DNA of 64,000 nucleotides from Hahellaceae bacterium (GTDB lineage Bacteria > Pseudomonadota > Gammaproteobacteria > Pseudomonadales > Oleiphilaceae), in NCBI GenBank assembly GCA_024234575.1, contig JACKOB010000003.1, positions 682,001 through 746,000 on the forward strand. Direction: 5' to 3'. Position 1 is the stretch's first letter. Each line of letters opens with the position of its first letter. The notes below the pieces were generated by a model. That model saw only the letters and a program-made list of their open reading frames with translations. It searched no databases and was not told the DNA's origin. Below are positions 16,772 through 25,279 of the stretch, piece by piece. Made by a program: the position numbers and the translations under genes.

Positions 16772-18400
16772 TTATCCCTGGACGGCTTTTTCGAACTGTT
16801 TTTTAAGGTAAGCAAATCGTTTGTATTCTTTGTGTGTCTCGGGGATGTGACGGACACGGTGCAGGCATAGCTCGCATTGTTGTTTATTATTACCCAGACC
16901 TTGGTCTTTGGCCCGCTTTAACAGAACCTGCAGTAAATTAAGGTTGAGAGAGATGTGTCTTGGCGTGAGGGGGATCGCTGAATTGAGCAGTTTTATTGAC
17001 TCATCGAGCTTGCCATCGTTATAGAGTTTAATCCCTTGGCGGTTAGCGTCTGCTGCCTGTTGTCGCTGTTTCAGACTGATAGCACTTTCCATCATGTCAT
17101 AAGCCTGGCTGAGAATTTTCCCTTCACCCTGAGCACCATCTGCTGTGGCTTCGAGAAGCTTTTCCGCTTCGTCAGTCTTACCGATACCATACAGAACTTT
17201 GGCAGCAACCAAGGAGCTTTCCGCAGAGAGGGTCAGCCCTTTTTTCGCGGATTTTTCGTTAACCTCACCAAGAATCTTCTCAGCCTCTTCCGTATTACCC
17301 AGATTTGCATTCAGGCTGGCCTCCATAAGCCTCGTCTGTTCGTCAATTTGTGGGCGTTCAGAAAACCGCTTTTTGGCTTTTTGTAACAAGTCAAACGCTT
17401 CTTTTTGATATTTCTTGCCGGTGAAGCCTTCGTTTTCTTGAGCAGCCGATTTTGTTAACTGATCAGCAAACTCAAAAAAGTGACTGGTGTCTGCGTAGAT
17501 TGATTGCTCGCTTAGTTTAATGACCTTTCTAAAGGCTTCGAATGCATCTTCGTCATTGCCAGACTTCAGGGATATGTCTGCCAGTGCTTTTTGCCGGTGT
17601 AATGAGTTTGGTGATCGGTTTGCGGCTTCTTGCAGGTACGACCTTGCCGTGACCAGATCTTTTTTCTTTGCGGCGATTTGGGCTAGCTGATCGTAGGCTT
17701 CAACGCGGTTTTCATCTTTATCGATTATTTTCTTCAGCAATTCCTCTGCGATATCGTAATCACCCTCATCAATGAGAATGTTGGCGAGTCCAAACTCGGC
17801 CCAATTGTATTCAGCTGATTTAAGCAGTTGCTCGTATAGTGACCGTGCCTCCTGCTGGCGACCGAGTTTTGTCAGTATCCAGGACTTGATCTTAAGGCAG
17901 AGCAGTCGATAAGGTTCTTTGCGCTCTATCTTTTCGTTGCAAAGCGTTAATGCTTTTTCCAGGTCATTCTGATCCAGCGCCTGATCTATTGCTCTGGTGG
18001 CCTCTTTTTGCTCCAGCGACTTACTTAGTCGCTTGCCCAGGTCTGCCGGGTTAACAGGCTTGACGAAGTAGCCGTCAGGTTCGTTTTCAATAGTACCCAT
18101 CACTTTGTCTTTGGCGACTTCCGCTGAAATAATAAAGAACAAGGATGAGTATTTAAGAAGTTTTTTATAGCGCAACTCTTCGAGCAGTTCCTGGCCGTTT
18201 TTGCCTTTGCCAAGATCAAAGTTGCAGAGGATGACATCATAATCGACATTTTGCAGAGCCGAGATGACCTGCTGCCCGGAAGCGGCAGTATCGATCAGTT
18301 TAAGGCCGAGTGACATAAGTGCTTTTTTCGTAGAGAAACGAAAGGTATCGAGCTCGTCGACAATCATGAACCTTTTTTTAGAATACTTCTCTAGTAGCAT
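16772..18400 (-). CDS. Receiver-domain protein with long TPR region, atypical phospho-site
   Basis: A 542-residue protein: receiver-like domain at residues 8-125, then a helical tetratricopeptide-type region to the C-terminus (for example LEKALTLCNEKI, AEFGLANILIDEGDYDIAEELLKKII, RVEAYDQLAQIAAKKKDLVTAR). Related REC-TPR proteins occur widely in Pseudomonas and marine gammaproteobacteria and lack a DNA-binding output, so protein-protein contact is the likely role. The expected phospho-acceptor position reads Asn60 (VILCNFDLGKGKNG), with an Asp only at 62, so normal phosphorylation is doubtful. The switch Ser (FIISAE) and Lys (FVKPVNP) are present. It is on the same strand as, and 126 bases upstream of, the cassette 1 kinase; a functional link is possible. 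Confidence 0.87.
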   Translation of the reverse strand: MLLEKYSKKRFMIVDELDTFRFSTKKALMSLGLKLIDTAASGQQVISALQNVDYDVILCNFDLGKGKNGQELLEELRYKKLLKYSSLFFIISAEVAKDKVMGTIENEPDGYFVKPVNPADLGKRLSKSLEQKEATRAIDQALDQNDLEKALTLCNEKIERKEPYRLLCLKIKSWILTKLGRQQEARSLYEQLLKSAEYNWAEFGLANILIDEGDYDIAEELLKKIIDKDENRVEAYDQLAQIAAKKKDLVTARSYLQEAANRSPNSLHRQKALADISLKSGNDEDAFEAFRKVIKLSEQSIYADTSHFFEFADQLTKSAAQENEGFTGKKYQKEAFDLLQKAKKRFSERPQIDEQTRLMEASLNANLGNTEEAEKILGEVNEKSAKKGLTLSAESSLVAAKVLYGIGKTDEAEKLLEATADGAQGEGKILSQAYDMMESAISLKQRQQAADANRQGIKLYNDGKLDESIKLLNSAIPLTPRHISLNLNLLQVLLKRAKDQGLGNNKQQCELCLHRVRHIPETHKEYKRFAYLKKQFEKAVQG

Positions 18401-18521
18401 TGATCAATAACCAGCTAAACATTTGCCTAAGATCCCATAAGTTTAGATGGCTTGATCAATTTGTCACCGTTAGTTATCCCGATAGGGCTTTCATTTTGAC
18501 TATAAGCGTCATATTTTGATT

Positions 18522-19142
18522 TCAGCTTGTCGTTTCTCGCCTGCGAGCGGCATGCAGCGCGGGCCGATTGGCTATATTCTGCAGGTACTGCTGCAAGTTG
18601 TCTTGTGTGGGCGGCAACTTAAAGATCTGACCCCAGATCAGTGTCTGACTGACGAGAATATCTGCCATCGTAAATGACGCTCCTATTACGTAGGGCTTAT
18701 CGCCTAATTTTTGGCTGAGTAGCTGACAGGCCTTTTGGTATTCCCACTGCGCGGTATCAAAGATGTCTGCTACCCGCTTGCTCTTAGGCAGGGCGAATTT
18801 ATGCTTCGCCATCAACCACAAAGGCTGTTCCAGCTCTGTCATGGTAAAGTAGCAAACTTCATTTAGCCGGCTGCGTTCGTTTGTGTTGATTTTCGGTATG
18901 AGATTGCCATAGCTCAGCTTGTCACATAAATGGGTAAGAATGGCTGCCGATTCAGTCAGTGTCAGGTCGCCATCAACCATCACCGGAACTTTTCCTGCCG
19001 GATTGATCGCGAGAAATTCGGCGCTTTGGGATTCACCTTTGCTAAAATCGAGTGCGCGGTACTGGTAAGTTGCCCCCACTTCTTCTAATAACCAAAGTGC
19101 TCGAAGCGTGCGTGTATTCGGAGCGCCATAAATAGTTATCAT
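18522..19142 (-). CDS. Glutathione S-transferase family protein
   Basis: A 206-residue soluble enzyme with the N-terminal thioredoxin-like GST domain: MITIYGAPNTRTLRALWLLEE, GKVPVMVDG (the cis-Pro before strand 3) and LTESAAIL (glutathione gamma-Glu contact). The C-terminal helical domain includes PYVIGASFTMADILVSQTL, the usual N-capping/hydrophobic staple motif. ATG 19142 is chosen because AGGAGA lies 7 bases upstream; the frame opens earlier, inside mdlB, without family resemblance. It follows mdlB after 62 bases on the same strand and is probably the last gene of the acyltransferase-mdlA-mdlB operon. The conjugated substrate is unknown. Confidence 0.9.
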   Translation of the reverse strand: MITIYGAPNTRTLRALWLLEEVGATYQYRALDFSKGESQSAEFLAINPAGKVPVMVDGDLTLTESAAILTHLCDKLSYGNLIPKINTNERSRLNEVCYFTMTELEQPLWLMAKHKFALPKSKRVADIFDTAQWEYQKACQLLSQKLGDKPYVIGASFTMADILVSQTLIWGQIFKLPPTQDNLQQYLQNIANRPALHAARRRETTS

Positions 19143-19204
19143 TATTTTCTCTCCTGAGTTTTGCGTGGTAGAAGGTTTGGCTCTGCTAGCGTGTTCGCTA
19201 AGGA

Positions 19205-21010
19205 TTAGTTTTGTTCTAGCAATTGCCATTGAGCGGACTGCATCTGGTGCAAGTGCCGGTATAAGCCTTCCATGGTGATGAGTGATTCATGGTTCCCTTG
19301 CTGTGTGACTTTTCCTTGGTGCATCACCAGTATTTGGTCGGCTGATTTTATCGTCGATAGGCGATGTGCTACCGCAATAATCGTTGCCTTACCTTTAAGT
19401 TGCAATAGTGCATTTTTTATGATGGTTTCGGTTTCGGAATCGATATTGGCGGTAGCCTCATCAAGGATGATTACCTTTGGATTTCCGGCGAGTGTTCTGG
19501 CAATAGATATAAGTTGCCGTTGTCCAGCAGAAATATTGGCACCGCGCTCCGTAAGTTGAAAGGCGAGTTTCTGCGGTAGTCTCTCTACCCAGCTATTCAG
19601 TCCGGCTTGCGAGACTGCCAGGGTAATTTGTTCGGGGCAAATGTTTCGGCCCATTACAATATTGTCCAGAATTGAGCCGCTGAAGATAAAGCTGTCTTGT
19701 TGTACCAGAGCGAATTGTTTTCGGAAGGCATCATCACTATAACGCGCTAAAGGCCGGTCATCAGCGGCGATTTGCCCGCTTTCGGGTTGGTAAAAGCGCA
19801 TAATCAGGCTGGCAATGGTACTTTTGCCGCTGCCGGTATGCCCGACGATACCGTTAAAACTTCCTGGCTCGAATGTGACGTTAATGTCCTTTAATACCGG
19901 GTTGTTGGGGGTATAAGAAAAATTAACGTTGCGTAGCTCAAGTTTACTCGGTGCATTGCTGAAGCATAAATCTCCTGTTAGCCTTTCGGACTTTCTGTCA
20001 ATCCACTGGAAGACCCGCTCGGCAGAAACCATGGATTGTTGAAACAGGTTTAAGCGCTGGGTCATTTCGATCAATGGTTCGGTAAAGCGACCAAGGTAAT
20101 TGATAAAGGCGTACAGAATACCAACTTCGATGGTGCTTTCGAGCACGTTAATGCCGAAGTAGTACAACAGTCCAGCGAGGGTCAGCATGTGCATCATGTC
20201 GACCATTGGCCTCAGCAGTAGGGCATCAAGCTGCATGGTTCGGCGGCGTACCTGTAAGTGCCGATTAACGGTGTCGTTAAAATCTTCGGAGAATCGTTGC
20301 TGTTGATTGAAGGCCTGAATGACACGGATACCCTGAAGGTTCTCGCCTAGTTTGGCGTTGATTTCAGATAACAGCTGACGGCCTTTCTGAAAAACAGGTG
20401 TACTAATGCGCCGGTACACTACCATTACCGTAACTACCATCGGTATAAACGCCAGGCAGACCAGCATCATTTGCCAATTAAGAAAGGCCATCGCAATAAA
20501 AATCCCGAGTACCTTCACGCTGTTTTGGATATAGACGCCCAATACACCGACAAAGAGCTCTTTTATGGATTCTGTGTCATTCGTGATACGGGAGATCAGG
20601 CTGCCGGTCGGGGTGAAGTCAAACTCACTAACAGGAAGTTTGATGACTTTGGCAAATATATCCTGACGGATTTGCTGGATAACATTCTGCGCGATGGCAC
20701 CCAGTTTGATGGATTGCAAATACCCAAACCAGGCAGCACCGATGTTGGCGGCAAGGTACAAAACCAGTAATACCAGCAGGTCCCAGAAGGGAAACGAGGC
20801 GGCAACCAGGTAGTCGTCGATAAATATCTTTAATAGGATCGGGCCAAGCACATCAGTTGCCGTGGCCAGCAACAGAAGGGCGGCAGCTACCCAAAGCAGC
20901 GGTTTATTTTGCAGGGCGTATTGCAAAAGCCGGCGAAAAGTACCGCTCGTGTGCACCGTGTTGTCTCTGGGCAGGTGCGTTGATGTGCTGTTCTCTGCTG
21001 GATGATTCAT
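19205..21010 (-). CDS. mdlB: ABC exporter half-transporter, MdlB-like
   Basis: A 601-residue fusion of a six-helix exporter domain (about 30-330) and an ATPase domain (about 355-601). Walker A is GHTGSGKST (390-398), Walker B ends in LDEA with catalytic Glu518, and the signature is ISAGQ (493-497), a departure from LSGGQ. It begins three bases after the mdlA stop. Together MdlA and MdlB should form a heterodimeric exporter like Escherichia coli MdlAB/SmdAB. One nucleotide site (MdlB Walker motifs plus MdlA LSGGQ) is consensus and the other (MdlA Walker motifs plus MdlB ISAGQ) is degenerate, as in several heterodimeric exporters. The substrate is unknown. Confidence 0.9.
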   Translation of the reverse strand: MNHPAENSTSTHLPRDNTVHTSGTFRRLLQYALQNKPLLWVAAALLLLATATDVLGPILLKIFIDDYLVAASFPFWDLLVLLVLYLAANIGAAWFGYLQSIKLGAIAQNVIQQIRQDIFAKVIKLPVSEFDFTPTGSLISRITNDTESIKELFVGVLGVYIQNSVKVLGIFIAMAFLNWQMMLVCLAFIPMVVTVMVVYRRISTPVFQKGRQLLSEINAKLGENLQGIRVIQAFNQQQRFSEDFNDTVNRHLQVRRRTMQLDALLLRPMVDMMHMLTLAGLLYYFGINVLESTIEVGILYAFINYLGRFTEPLIEMTQRLNLFQQSMVSAERVFQWIDRKSERLTGDLCFSNAPSKLELRNVNFSYTPNNPVLKDINVTFEPGSFNGIVGHTGSGKSTIASLIMRFYQPESGQIAADDRPLARYSDDAFRKQFALVQQDSFIFSGSILDNIVMGRNICPEQITLAVSQAGLNSWVERLPQKLAFQLTERGANISAGQRQLISIARTLAGNPKVIILDEATANIDSETETIIKNALLQLKGKATIIAVAHRLSTIKSADQILVMHQGKVTQQGNHESLITMEGLYRHLHQMQSAQWQLLEQN

Positions 21011-21013
21011 CGC

Positions 21014-22762
21014 CTAGTGCCCTTCAATGACAGCTTGTTCAAGTTGCTGATAGGCATGCATTTGGTGATACCAGCCTTGTAACTGGAGTAGTTCATGATG
21101 GCTGCCGCGTTCACAAATGCGACCGTGCTTAAGTACGATAATTTCTTCGGCATGCTGTAAGGCGCTTAGTCGATGGCAAACGATAATGGTGGTTCGTCCT
21201 TGCCTGTTTTGTCGAAGGTGCTGCAGAATGGTTCGCTCGGTTTCAACGTCCACGGCAGATAGGGCGTCATCCAGCACCAATAAACTGGCGTCCATCAGCA
21301 ACGCCCGCGCGATGGCAATACGTTGCTTTTGGCCACCTGAGAGCGTCACGCCGCGCTCACCCACGAGTGTATGATAGCCTTCGGGGAATGCCTGAATGTC
21401 ATCGTCAATGCAGGCTAATGACGCTGCACGCCGAATTTCTTTTAGCGATGCATTCGGGGTGCCCAAGGCGATATTTTCGGCGATGCTGATTGAGAACAGA
21501 AACGGTTCCTGCGAGACAATCGCCATTTGTTTGCGTAATGAATCGGTTGTGTAATGATCGAATCGGTTATCGCCATAGCTGATAGTGCAGTTGTTGGAAG
21601 CTGGCAGCTGGTATGTGAGCAGCTTGACTAACGTCGACTTTCCGGACCCTGTGGGACCGACTATGCCTAGTGTATTGCCTGGGGTCAGGCTTCCCGCAAT
21701 GGATTGCAAGGCGGCACCATCACCTTCGGTAAAATGGAAAGAATGGATGTTCCAGGTTAATGTTGCTTCGGGCGGCGCTGTTTGTGTACCCTCCGGGAGA
21801 ATTTGGTGCGTTGAGTTGAGCAGTGCCTGAATTCTTTTATAGGCGACTGTGCCGCGTTCGAGTAAGTTTAATAGCCAGCCATAGGCAAACATGGGCCAGA
21901 TGAGATAACCCAAATACAGGGTGAACGAAGTAAGTTCACCGATAGTCATCGAGCCCTGGTTAATAAACCAGGCGCCGCCACTGACCGCGAATAGAAAGGA
22001 TATCCCGACAACAATAAAAATAACCGGTCCATATTTTGCCTCGGCAGCAATAACTGCGAGGTTGGCATCCCTGGCGTTGGCGACTTTTTCGTTGAACTGG
22101 TCGGTGGCGTGCTGCTCAAGACCGTAGGCTCTCAGCAGCCTGATACCACTGATGTTTTCCTGAACACTGTCGTTCATATCGCTAAAGGATTTTTGCGCCA
22201 AATGAAAGGCATTGTGCATTTCCCGATTAATCCGCCAGAAAAAAAATGCCATGGCAGGCCAGGGCAACAGCGCAATTAGGGTCAGCCGCCAGTCAATTAA
22301 GGTAAACAGAAGGGTGAGCACGACAACCCCGGTGAGAATTCCGTCAAACAGGGCGAGAATGGCCTCACCTGCAGACATCTCGATGGCAGTAATATCATTT
22401 GTGGAACGGGCTAACAAATCACCGGTTTGGTGCTCGTTGTAGAACGTTTCGGATTGTCTTAATAAGTGAGTAAACACTTGTTGTCGCAGCAGTGCGCCAA
22501 GTTTGTAGGATGCGCTGTACAGGGAAAGGCGCCAGAGATAACGAAGAATATATATAGCCACGCCAAGGCAGACGATCAGACCTACATCGTTTTGTAAGCG
22601 GCTGGCGTCCAGCGTTCCTGCAATAGCCTGATCGACAAGTCGACCCGTAATCCACGGGGGGAAAAGGTTAAGTAGCGCGACCCCGGTGAGTAGGACCATG
22701 GCGATGCTGTAACGCTTCCATTCGCTTTTAAAAAACCAGCTTAACTCTTGTAATAACTTCAT
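21014..22762 (-). CDS. mdlA: ABC exporter half-transporter, MdlA-like
   Basis: A 582-residue half-transporter whose N-terminus (LSWFFKSEWKRY) and C-terminus (GWYHQMHAYQQLEQA) resemble Escherichia coli MdlA closely. Six membrane helices occupy about 18-310. The ATPase domain has Walker A GPTGSGKST (369-377), signature LSGGQ (474-478) and Walker B LLVLDDA, where the second Asp (499) replaces the catalytic Glu. MdlA therefore contributes a good signature to one site and a weak catalytic base to the other. It starts 26 bases after an acyltransferase gene on the same strand. Export of lipids or drugs is possible; the neighbouring acyltransferase hints at lipid but does not prove it. Confidence 0.9.
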   Translation of the reverse strand: MKLLQELSWFFKSEWKRYSIAMVLLTGVALLNLFPPWITGRLVDQAIAGTLDASRLQNDVGLIVCLGVAIYILRYLWRLSLYSASYKLGALLRQQVFTHLLRQSETFYNEHQTGDLLARSTNDITAIEMSAGEAILALFDGILTGVVVLTLLFTLIDWRLTLIALLPWPAMAFFFWRINREMHNAFHLAQKSFSDMNDSVQENISGIRLLRAYGLEQHATDQFNEKVANARDANLAVIAAEAKYGPVIFIVVGISFLFAVSGGAWFINQGSMTIGELTSFTLYLGYLIWPMFAYGWLLNLLERGTVAYKRIQALLNSTHQILPEGTQTAPPEATLTWNIHSFHFTEGDGAALQSIAGSLTPGNTLGIVGPTGSGKSTLVKLLTYQLPASNNCTISYGDNRFDHYTTDSLRKQMAIVSQEPFLFSISIAENIALGTPNASLKEIRRAASLACIDDDIQAFPEGYHTLVGERGVTLSGGQKQRIAIARALLMDASLLVLDDALSAVDVETERTILQHLRQNRQGRTTIIVCHRLSALQHAEEIIVLKHGRICERGSHHELLQLQGWYHQMHAYQQLEQAVIEGH

Positions 22763-22788
22763 TTAGGATATTCTGGATAACTGGGTTT

Positions 22789-24009
22789 TCATGCCTGGTA
22801 AGATTGGTGCGCAATGTACGAAAGTATGGGTTGGGCGTAACTGGTTAGAACCCGTTTGCGGATCTCGGCCGATGCACCGGACAATCGCTGTTCTAGTTTT
22901 ATCGTCGCCTTATCTATATCGGGCTGGCCGCAGTTGGCGCTCTGTTGTTGCTGTGCAATAGCTTCGCTAATGTGCTTGTCGGCACCACTTAGTTTTGACA
23001 GCAACGCGGCGGCTGCAAATGTCACCGGGTAAAACGCGTAATTTTTTTGAATCGATTGATCTATCATCTGGGCGATGTCGTCGTGGGTCGCCCCTGGCGG
23101 GATTCTATCGCTGAATTGCGTGTCAAAATAAACCTGTATCTGTCCTTTATCACCGGTAAGTCCATCCCGAACCGCTTTTAGGTCGGCCATACCATCTTTT
23201 TTGTAAGTGCCTTTTTCAATGGCCAACAGCTCTTCTGCCTTTTGCAGGTCGCAAGGATCCCATTCATAAGAAAGGCTGATAGGCACTAATCTGAGAGCCT
23301 TTATATATTCAGCCAGGGGCATTTCTTTTGGTTTTGCTAAGCCCAGCATTTTGATCAGGGCAGGGTTCGTTCGGTCAGAGTTGTCTTTTGAGCGGCCTTC
23401 TCTTTGTGCTATCCAGATATTTGCCAGAGCGTTAAAGCGAAGGTGTCGAATATAGGCGCTTTGGGTGCGCATGGCTGCGACCATGGCTTTCGGCGATTTG
23501 ATCGACCTTAATACCGCAAAGCACTTGTTCAGCAGAGCGATAAGCCGTCCTGACTCGTCAACAAGCAGGTTGTCACCGATAGCACAGTGGCAGGAGCTCA
23601 ATCCATTTTCGAGTGTCACCCAGTTTAAAATTAACGGGTCAAGAACGATATCCCGATGATTGGAAATGAAAAGATAATGTGGCTCGGTTTGCCCTTCGGT
23701 GGCTGCCGGCTTCAGACCAACTGTTCGTACTTGTGACAAGGTTGACTTTAATACAGCGCCAAGAAAGGCACTTTCGAGGGCCTGCAAGTGCTTAATTGAT
23801 GTTGCCTGGCGTAGTGAGTGGAGGAAGTCCTGTATGGAATGTGCCCCCCGGTCTTTTTCAGAGAGGGCGCCAAATAACAGCTTCAGTTGTTCAGGGAAAC
23901 CTGAATGGTCGAGCAGGGTGGCGACTTTCTCCGTCACTTCGCTGTCATGGAAGCTTCTTATTATCTCGAAATCTTCAAGCCAGTCCTGGTTTAATTCGGG
24001 TTGGGTCAT
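22789..24009 (-). CDS. PlsC-like phospholipid/glycerol acyltransferase family protein
   Basis: A 406-residue protein with an acyltransferase core near residues 110-250. Motif I reads ISNHRDIVLDP (His118, Asp124), with five residues between His and Asp instead of the usual four; motif III-like IAQREGRSKD follows. Both match a bacterial family related to 1-acyl-glycerol-3-phosphate acyltransferases in which the NHRDIVLDP form is normal. The N-terminal 100 residues and the C-terminal helical part have no obvious partner. No transmembrane helix is evident, so it probably binds the membrane peripherally. It is the first gene of a four-gene leftward operon with mdlA, mdlB and a GST. Acyl transfer to a lysophospholipid is inferred. 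Confidence 0.8.
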   Translation of the reverse strand: MTQPELNQDWLEDFEIIRSFHDSEVTEKVATLLDHSGFPEQLKLLFGALSEKDRGAHSIQDFLHSLRQATSIKHLQALESAFLGAVLKSTLSQVRTVGLKPAATEGQTEPHYLFISNHRDIVLDPLILNWVTLENGLSSCHCAIGDNLLVDESGRLIALLNKCFAVLRSIKSPKAMVAAMRTQSAYIRHLRFNALANIWIAQREGRSKDNSDRTNPALIKMLGLAKPKEMPLAEYIKALRLVPISLSYEWDPCDLQKAEELLAIEKGTYKKDGMADLKAVRDGLTGDKGQIQVYFDTQFSDRIPPGATHDDIAQMIDQSIQKNYAFYPVTFAAAALLSKLSGADKHISEAIAQQQQSANCGQPDIDKATIKLEQRLSGASAEIRKRVLTSYAQPILSYIAHQSYQA

Positions 24010-24291
24010 TACGTCTGCTGCCTGCTTGGTTGCGTCTGGTTTCCGGTTATCAATATTTGGCCGGTTGATATAATCAGAGATTCCTTTATCGGACTCTTGA
24101 GCACTGCGGCTCGCAACAGCGGATTATAGAGGGTAATGCCTTGTATAAAAAGGCAGTCTAGTAATCGCCGGCAGCTGCAATCAAGACTTTCGTCGAAATT
24201 GTTACAAAATGTCAAAACAAATGCTTTTAAGGTCAAGCGTGGAAACTGATAAGTGCCTATAGTGTGCCAAATTATTTTCCACGGAGATTTT

Positions 24292-24789
24292 ATGTTGCAA
24301 CGCGAAAGCTACTCAAGGGGGGACCTTGATAGTGTATTCCAAAGTGCAGGCGGCGCCAGAATGCAGCTTCCACAGGGTAACATGCGCATGATTGACCGTG
24401 TCTCGCACGTCAGTGCCGTTGGTGGGCGCTATGCAAAAGGGTATGTAATTGCCGAGTTTGATATCCAACCGTCACACTGGTTTTTCGATTGTCATTTCCC
24501 TGGAGATCCGATCATGCCTGGATGTTTGGGGCTGGATGGTTTATGGCAAAGTCTCGGCTTTTTTCTGGCGTGGTCTGGGTATGCAGGAAAAGGTAGAGCA
24601 TTGGGGGTTGGGGGTGTTAAATTTTTTGGTGAAGTGCTTCCTGAGGCGCAGGTACTGACTTATCGACTTGATATTAAACGTGTTATCCAAAGAGATGCAG
24701 TAATGGGCATTGCGGATGGTGAAGTTATGGTCGATGGTCGGCCAATTTATTCAGCAGAAAGCTTACGAGCCTGTTTGTTGCCTGAATAA
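24292..24789 (+). CDS. fabA: 3-hydroxydecanoyl-ACP dehydratase/isomerase
   Basis: A 165-residue hot-dog-fold enzyme that dehydrates 3-hydroxydecanoyl-ACP and isomerises trans-2- to cis-3-decenoyl-ACP, the branch point to unsaturated fatty acids in anaerobic-type synthesis. The catalytic His68 is in DCHFPGDP and the catalytic Asp82 in GCLGLDGLW; the N-terminal [12 protein letters not shown] and MRMIDRV segments are typical. ATG 24292 with CGGAGA upstream is chosen over the earlier in-frame ATG. In many gammaproteobacteria fabB follows directly; here it does not. Instead, after 490 bases, a giant carboxylase gene and an ACP gene follow. It is slightly shorter than the Escherichia coli enzyme at the C-terminus. 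Confidence 0.93.
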   Translation: MLQRESYSRGDLDSVFQSAGGARMQLPQGNMRMIDRVSHVSAVGGRYAKGYVIAEFDIQPSHWFFDCHFPGDPIMPGCLGLDGLWQSLGFFLAWSGYAGKGRALGVGGVKFFGEVLPEAQVLTYRLDIKRVIQRDAVMGIADGEVMVDGRPIYSAESLRACLLPE

Positions 24790-25279
24790 ACAGTAAACGG
24801 TTAGGCGACGCTGTTAAGGCGGCAAATCCACGAGCGTTTTTCGTCTTCTCACCTACACTTAAGCGGGAATACGTAGTAATTTTTGTCAGAATGCATGCTT
24901 TTTTTGTTAAAATGCAGGTACTTTATAGAAAGCCTAAGCAGGCAGAAGGAGAGCGCGACTAAATATCGCATTTTATCTCCCAAAATAGCTAAAGTAGAGG
25001 TATGAATCAACACGACATCAAACCGTTATGCCGTCGGGAGTTTTAAAGTTGTCAGCGGCAGGCTTTTGGCATTTGCTAATAGAATGAACCAGGCCGTTCT
25101 GGTTTAATTTATGTGGCATTGTTGGGTAAGAGGTCTTAATCCGGTTCGCAATGTTCAATTTCATGTGTAAACAAGATGATCAATCTGTTTTGGATGACGA
25201 GTATTTTTCAGAGTGCTTAATCCATGATGAAAATGGCGCGAACTGTTCGAGGAATTAATCATATTTTTAGTGGTACATA
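24790..25279. other. Long intergenic region between fabA and the carboxylase gene
   Basis: This 490-base stretch probably holds the fabA 3' end and the promoter of the carboxylase-ACP operon. TTGTCA at 24883-24888 with TTAAAA at 24907-24912 (18-base spacing) is a weak sigma-70-like candidate. A 35-codon frame at 25151-25258 has no clear ribosome-binding site and was not called. No strong hairpin with a T-run was found after fabA. Confidence 0.4.

Noticed and set aside
24009..24236. 75-codon leftward frame upstream of the acyltransferase gene
   Set aside because: It lies in the promoter region between divergent genes, with no ribosome-binding site and irregular Cys/Leu composition.
25151..25258. 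35-codon frame just before the carboxylase gene, possible leader peptide
   Set aside because: No clear ribosome-binding site and no attenuator hairpin follows; too short to support alone.
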